Positions 57,462 through 64,000 of a DNA stretch of 64,000 bases are shown here, in pieces. Within the stretch, counting starts at the first letter, position 1, and every line of letters starts with the position of its first letter. This stretch comes from Clarireedia homoeocarpa. Its lineage: Eukaryota; Ascomycota; Leotiomycetes; Helotiales; Rutstroemiaceae. The stretch covers positions 1 to 64,000 of the forward strand of contig LNKV01000071.1 in assembly GCA_001465935.1 (NCBI GenBank), in the 5' to 3' direction. The notes beneath the pieces are model-generated. The model made no database searches. It saw nothing but the letters and a program-made list of their open reading frames with translations, and had not been told where the DNA came from. A program made the position numbers and the translations under genes.

Positions 57462-57800
57462 TACAGAGCCATCCACGCTTGACACGGTCAAAAACCTAGG
57501 GCTCCTCTACTACTCTCAAGGCAAGTTGGTCGAGACCGAGCAGATATATCAGCGGGCGCTGCAAGGCTACGAGAAGGCATAGGGTCCTGAATATATATCG
57601 ACACTTGATACAGTCAACAATCTAGGCAATATCTATACTAATCAAGGCAAGATAGTCGAGGCCGAAGAGATATACTAGCGAGCACTCAAAGAATACGAGA
57701 AAGTATAGGGTCCTGAATATATATTGATATTTCGTACTGTCAACAATCTAAATATATTGTATAAAAGGTAAGGTAAGGGTGTGAAGGTCAAGGCTAAAAA
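57462..57800 (+). pseudogene. TPR repeats (NLR/TPR-type) fragment
   Basis: Two and a half tetratricopeptide units with a 42-residue period are readable: PSTLDTVKNLGLLYYSQGKL, VETEQIYQRALQGYEKA, a TAG, GPEYISTLDTVNNLGNIYTN, then QGKIVEAEEIY, TAG and RALKEYEKV. These are the kinesin-light-chain-like TPRs common in fungal STAND and TPR-CHAT proteins, where they sense or bind ligands. In-frame TAG codons recur. The third unit decays into AT-rich sequence at about 57,780. Confidence 0.85.
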
Positions 57801-60800
57801 GATATTTCAACGAGTATTTCCTCTTATTCTGAGATATTACTTGCTGTACCTTAGAATATATAACGACGTTATAAGCGTTTAAAGTCTTTGCTTTCCGTAC
57901 TTTTAAATATATAATAATATTGCGAGGTTAAAGTTTTTACAGATATCGATTTATTAGAACTAGTATTCAATGCTTCGGAAAGAATAGAGGGATAAAGGTA
58001 CTCTAGAATATATTGCAATTGAAATTCGAGATTGTATATTATATTATTCCCAATCCCGGTATATTTTAGAAACCTTTAGAAAGACTATTCTTGATATTCT
58101 ATAAATAATACCGGTTCTTCTATATATAAAGGAGTTTAGGAGATTAGTAAAGAGCAATAATAATTATTACTGATAGGTATTAGCTAATATTTATAATCGC
58201 TTTTAAACTGTTCTTTATCTAGCTCAGCTTATATAGTTGAGAGCAAAGTAATATTGTAATAGAGTTTAAAACGATATTTTTAACTATATTTATAAAGTAA
58301 TATTAATATATTATTAGTATATATTAAAGGAGATTTTCACTGTTTTGCAGATCGTGAGTCTTCGTTATCCTTATTATTTATAGTAGAGGCGTTGTACTTA
58401 GAATAACGGGTTTCATTAATCTCCTTCTAATATATTTGTATATATTCTCACTCGCCTTATAGAATATAGCTTTAATATAGTCTTTTATAATAAATTTTTC
58501 AAGGTATAAAGTTTACTTTTCTCTTTAGATATACTAGTTTCTTTGTAGTTACTTATTATATTATATCTCGTACTATATTTTACTAGTTATATATCTTTAA
58601 TTAAAGGCGATTAAGTATAAGAAAAGCCGAAAAAATAGAAACTTTGAAGATATCTAAGTAGATTGATTCTCGGGATTTGGGACTTTAAATATTTGTCGAT
58701 TGTGAGAGTCCTGATATTAAATATATATTATTATATATTACTCTTTAAATATTAACTATTATATAATATAATAGCTATTTATAAAGTTAGAACTATACTA
58801 TCGACGACCTAGACTAAAGTAGTTAAATAATAAGAATATATAGAGCTGAAGAATATTAATTAATATAATAATTTAATAATACTCTTATTTATAACTAAGA
58901 CTAAAATATTTATTTAGAAGGAGAAGTATATTAATTAGTTTAGCGATCTAACAATACTTTTAGTATTTATTACGAATACTCGAATAATAACTTTCAATTA
59001 TAATAGTAACTAGTATAATAATAATATTATCAAACTTCGCTTTATTTATATCGCGAATAATTTAAATTATAAACTTAAGTAATAACGAAGAGTAAAATTA
59101 AATAAATATACTTAACACTAAATATATTTTAATAAGAGCTACTACTAATAATATTTAAAATTGCTTTTTATAATAACTAATTTTTATTAATTATTACTTT
59201 AATAGTCTAGTTATTAAAAAGGTATTTTATTTTATATATAAGTTATAAACCTTACTTGTTACTAATTATAGAAATTCAAGGCTCTAGTTAAACCGCAAAT
59301 ATCGAAAATACTCGATATTACAATTAGAGTTATATTACTTGAAACCCTATATAATAATACCGATAAAATTATTTTAAATAAACTATTAACAAGGATTATC
59401 TAAGCTGGTACCGCGAGAGAACCCACTTTATTAACTATATTGAAAATTAATAATAAGATAGTATTAAATATAATTAAAGATTTTTCGATCGCAACTCGTA
59501 AAAATAATATTATAGTATATTGTTATTTTAAATAGAAAAGCTCGAAGGTATCTAAAATATTCAAAGACAATTATAAGGTATATATAGAATATTATTAATA
59601 TAAATAGATATATTAATTATATTATTAACAGGATTTTATTATCGATAAAGATTCAACGAACTTAGATAGCTATAAAAGTTATAATCAACTACTCGACTAC
59701 TATAAACTTAATAAATTTTCTGACTTTAAAGATAGAAATTAAAGAAAGTTTTCTAAAATAATTACTGATCTTTATATTAATACTAAGTAAAGTACTAAAG
59801 TATATAAAGATAATCAAAGTAAATTTAAGTTTAAAATAATAAGATTACAGAATCTTACTTTATTAGATAGAGATATTATCTTCTTTAGTAGTAATAATTC
59901 TAGTATACAAGTCGGGAACAATCCTAGATCGATAACTTAGAGAAAATAAATAGTTACTTATATTCAATATTTAGATAGAAGTCGATAAATTATAATTTAT
60001 ATTTTTAAAATCGTCTTTAATATAAATTTTTAATTTTATTTAATTATAAGTTATCGCTCTCTTATAATTAATAACTTTAATTTATAATAATCAAGTTGAA
60101 TTATACTTATATTTAAAAAGAACTTGTAAGGTTATAGCTAAAGAAATTATTTGAAAATTTATTATTCTATCTCTTTAGAAGTTATTAATAAATAAAAATA
60201 TATTTTATTATTATTATACTAGATCAGACTAGAAATATTAATAATAGACTACCCGGCCTACTTCTCTAAAAACAATAATAGAGATATAATAGTTAATAAC
60301 AATTCTGGAAAAATAGAATACTACTTTCTATTTAATATATCTCTTGATTATTTTTTAGATCTTTTATATAGTTTATAAGAAATTAATATATTCTAAATTA
60401 AGAAAACTTATTTAATTAGCTACTAATTATATCGAATACAATATTTAATTTATTCAACTACTAATATAAACTTATCTACTTTACTAATACTCGAGTGAAC
60501 TTTTTATAAGAGATATATAAGTAGATTGATAAATAAGATAGATAGTATATCTTTTAATTAAATAACTTAGTTAATATAGAAAAGTTAATAATTATATATA
60601 CTATTACTTATATATATTTCGATTAGAAATATCTTAAAGTTAACTTTTTCTTCTTAAAAGATAGTAGAGATATTGATTATACTAGTAAATTCTTTATAAG
60701 TCTTATTATATAGTTTATAGATAATATTCTATTTCTCTAATATTATATTAGTGATATTATTATAAAGCGGAGTAATATTATAAATTAGTTCTTTTACAAT

Positions 60801-62205
60801 TAGTAGTAATAGCTCGTTCTTCTTTTATTATTAAAGTTAAATAGAAGTTTATCTATATTCTTATATATATTTATTATAGATACTTTTGATAAATACGATA
60901 ATAAAAAAGATATTTAAATGATTTTATAGCTTTTAACTAAAGCTTAAAAATTAAAAACAATATAACTTCGAGTTTTTCTAATAAATAAGTTTGAAACTCT
61001 AATCTGATATAGTATATACTAGATTTTATAAACTGAATATTATAACTTTATATTTTATAATATATTATTACCGATTATTGATTATAATATATATATTTTT
61101 CTAAAAAACAAGTTAAATATAATTAAATAAAAAAGGACTTTTAAAGATAGATAGTTAAATAAATAAATTCTTAAAAAACTAGTTTAAAATACTAATAGTC
61201 TTTTTATTTAGATTATAATAACTTATTGATTTATTTATAAAAGGAAAAAATTTATATATAAGTAACTAGATATAATTCTAAAAGGTAGTAATAGTATTAT
61301 TATATTTTCAAAGAAGTATCTCGATAAACTCTATATTACTATTCTTAAAAATTCTATTTTCTCGAATTATAATAATAAAGAAAAAGAAGAATTATATAAA
61401 ATACTGAAATATATACTTAAAAATATAATAGTTTTATTTTTACCTCTTTCTATTTTCTTATTAAATAATTTATTAAATTTTCTAAAAGAAGATATCGATT
61501 AAATAATTAAAAATCTTTATTTAATCTTAAATATCTTAAAAGACCGAAATTATTTAATTTATTTATATTATTTTTTATTTCACAACTTCCTTTTTAATAA
61601 AGAATAATATAAAAACTCGAATTTCTAAATAAATAAAAAGTAAATATATTAGATCTTAGCTTTTAACTATATAAAGTTTATATCTACCTTTCTTAAAAAA
61701 GATATTTATAAATAAAAAGTATTTAATATATTTATAACTAATATAAAGATTCGAGTAAAAAACTATCTTCTTTTAAAAGTTAGATATATATATATCTACT
61801 AAGTTTAATATTTTCAAAAAGATAGAATTTAGTTTTAAGATAATAACTAAGTTTATAAGTTTCTTTAAATATATCTTCTTTATTAGCTTAAAGCTCTTAG
61901 TTAGATTAGAAAGATTTCAGAGAGTATTATTATAATAAGTTCTTTAGAATTTTATATTTTAATAAGTTATATTAATTTTTTAAGAATTTAATTAATAAAT
62001 ATTATAGACTATTAAATAGATTAAATTTTATATTTTTATTTATAATATAAAACAATTTGTTCTTTATAATCAAATAGAAATTAAATAAGTTTCTTTTTAA
62101 TTATATTACTTAATTTTTTTTTTCACTTTAGAGAAAAGTATTATTCGGAAAATATTTCAATAATATATTCCTAATTAGATTTACAAGATATCAAGGATAT
62201 AATTA
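57801..62205. other. RIP-exhausted AT-rich block, no gene
   Basis: AT-rich and stop-saturated, with scattered GC-richer patches up to about 58,700. I could not identify coding relics with certainty. The transition from the TPR fragment is gradual. Confidence 0.75.
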
Positions 62206-63066
62206 AATTGAAGTTTTATTTTATAGACACTTAAGAGATATACGAATTCGGTTTAATCGGTTACTTTTTCTCTAGATAATAAGATAGTTGTATCGAGCTC
62301 TCGCGATTGTACGATCCGGCTCTAAGATATAATAATAAACAAGTTATAGTAGATACTCAAGAGATATACAAATTCGGTTTAGTCGGTCGAGAGACTTACG
62401 AATTCGGTTTAGTCGGTCGCTTTTTCTTTAGATAACAAGATAATTATATTAAGCTCTCGCGATTGTATAATCTGGCTTTGAGATATAGTAATAAGCGAGT
62501 TACAGTAGATACTCGAGAGATATATAAATTCGGTTTAGTTGATTATCTTTTCTCTAGATAGTAAGATAGTTATATCGGGCTCTCGCGATTATATAATCTA
62601 GTTCTGAGATATAATAATAAATAAGTTATAGTAGATACTCGAGAGATATATAAATTCGATTTAGTCGGTCAAGGGACTTACGAATTCAGTTTAATCGATC
62701 ACCTTTTCTCTAGATAATAAGATAGTTATATCGAGTTTTAATAATAATATAATCCAGTTTTAAGATATAGTAATAAGCGAGTTATAATAGATACTCGAGA
62801 GATATACAGATTAGATTATATTAGTCGCCTTTTTTTTAGATAATAAGATAGTTATATCAAGCTCTAATAATAATACGATTCGGTTTTAAGATATAGTAAT
62901 AAGTAAGTTATAATAGATACTCGAGAGATATATAAGTTAAATTAGATCGGTCGTCTTTTCTCTAAATAGTAAGATAGTTATATCGGGCTCTAATAATTAT
63001 ATAATCCGGCTTTAAAATATAATAATAAGCGAGCTATAGTAGATACTCGAGAGATATATAAACGTT
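62206..63066. repeat. Tandem array with 126- and 156-bp periods
   Basis: The motif gatactcgagagatat or a variant recurs at 62,226, 62,352, 62,508, 62,634, 62,790, 62,916 and 63,042, giving spacings of 126, 156, 126, 156, 126 and 126 bp. The 156-bp units carry an extra 30-bp internal duplication (gacttacgaattcggttt and neighbours). Each unit also has tctagataataagatagtt and gctctcgcgatt blocks. It is non-coding. Mutations are mostly transitions. Confidence 0.92.
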
Positions 63067-64000
63067 CTAGTATCTTTAGCTTTTAATCAATATTTTATTT
63101 TAAATTCCTAGATAAATAAAAATATAAATAAAAGAATATAAAATATTTTTTAGCTATTTCTTAATTATCAACTATTTACTATATCTGTTTATAAGAGAAT
63201 TATAATTATAGAATATTTATCTAGTAGAATTTTCTTTTTAAAACTTGAACTTAGAAATCTTTTATTATCTAAATAAAAAAGAATTTCAGTATATATACTT
63301 AATATTATATATTTTACTTTACTTTTATAATATTATTTCTTTTTCTTTTTCTTTCTTTATAATAGAGAGGTTGGGGGAAGCTTATAATTATATAATTTTT
63401 TATTTACTATCTTGATTCTAACAAGTTCTATTTATATTATATAGTTATCTTATATAAATAAATAAAAATTCTTTTAAAAGATATATTTTAATCTAATATA
63501 TTATTAGAATTAGAGGTTTTAAAAGATAATATATATCTACTCCCAATTCTATATTAAGACCTATTAAGTAACTATTATTATTATCTACTTTTACCTTTTA
63601 TTATTAATAAACAATTCGTCTCTAGTTTAATTAATATATCTCCTAATATATCTTTGAGAGAGTAGAGATTAGGTATATTTATAGTTTACTAATCTTATTT
63701 ATATTATATATTTACCTTTGATTATTTCGCAAAAATCGAATTTATTAAACTTATAAACAAAAGCCAATTACTTACTAGTCTCGAGAAAAGATCAGATTAT
63801 TATATTATACCCCTTTTCGAAAAAAGTTTATTTTAAAATATTAGGATATTTCCTTATTTCTATTTAGTTTATTATAATTATCTACTTTGTCTTTTTATTT
63901 CCTAATCTATTTCAAAAGGTTCTCTAGTAGCTCGAACAAATTCGGATAAATAAAATAGAAATCTCGAATTTTATAAAGTGAATATTTAAAATCTAAGGCC
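63067..64000. other. RIP-type AT-rich sequence, no gene
   Basis: AT-rich and stop-saturated to the end of the window. A purine-rich patch (gagaggttgggggaagctt) at about 63,364 keeps its G residues. Nothing else is recognisable. Confidence 0.7.

Noticed and set aside
1..64000. tRNA, rRNA or other structural RNA genes
   Set aside because: No cloverleaf, A/B box pair or rRNA-like conserved sequence was seen on either strand by eye. A covariance-model search would be needed to exclude them fully.

Overview
The window looks like part of the genome of a filamentous ascomycete (Pezizomycotina). The signs are Tad1-type LINEs, Ty1/copia and Ty3/gypsy elements, pogo/Fot1-type transposases, a short spliceosomal intron of 75 bp and another of about 78 bp, remnants of fungal NLR/STAND, CHAT, TPR and FunK1-kinase genes, and very strong CpA-to-TpA mutation (repeat-induced point mutation, RIP). 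I cannot name the species. It reads as an accessory, transposon-dense or possibly subtelomeric region with a few surviving genes.

Layout. 1-20,974 is an extremely AT-rich, RIP-exhausted block with no intact gene. It holds a 243-bp tandem array (4,500-6,018), an 18-bp minisatellite (13,871-14,146) and a degenerate Ty3/gypsy gag-pol on the plus strand (about 14,340-20,815). 20,975-27,893 is one complete Ty1/copia element: two 357-bp LTRs, a perfect 5-bp TAAAC target duplication, and one continuous gag-pol frame broken only by stop codons. 27,894-33,540 returns to RIP-exhausted DNA. A repeat at 33,543-33,846, also present inverted near 13.1 kb, abuts the C-terminal piece of a medium-chain dehydrogenase. 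35,455-36,811 is the broken N-terminal part of a fungal NLR, cut off by a truncated gypsy element with one LTR. 37,985-40,640 is a RIP-decayed FunK1 kinase, followed by a decayed LINE end (41,100-42,987).

The best-preserved part is 42,988-56,315. It holds an intact single-exon DUF4238 gene with a C-terminal hydrophobic segment (43,474-45,939), a small unknown ORF, two converging truncated pogo transposases, a large Tad1-type LINE on the minus strand with intelligible ORF1 and ORF2, an intact gene for a coiled-coil protein with a fungal C-terminal domain (54,107-54,838), and an unknown ORF. Next comes a mosaic of a CHAT fragment, a gypsy RNase H fragment and a TPR fragment (56,316-57,800). A second AT-rich RIP block then runs to 64,000 and contains a tandem array with alternating 126- and 156-bp periods.

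The genes do not form a pathway. The only well-preserved cellular ORFs are the DUF4238 protein and the coiled-coil protein. The rest are fragments of families (NLR, CHAT, TPR, FunK1) that in fungi are linked to self/non-self recognition or signalling and that expand in such regions. I did not find a clearly new molecular system. The most unusual signals are the trinucleotide bias of the CpA sites that survived RIP, the recent in-frame duplication in the DUF4238 gene, and the repeat architectures.
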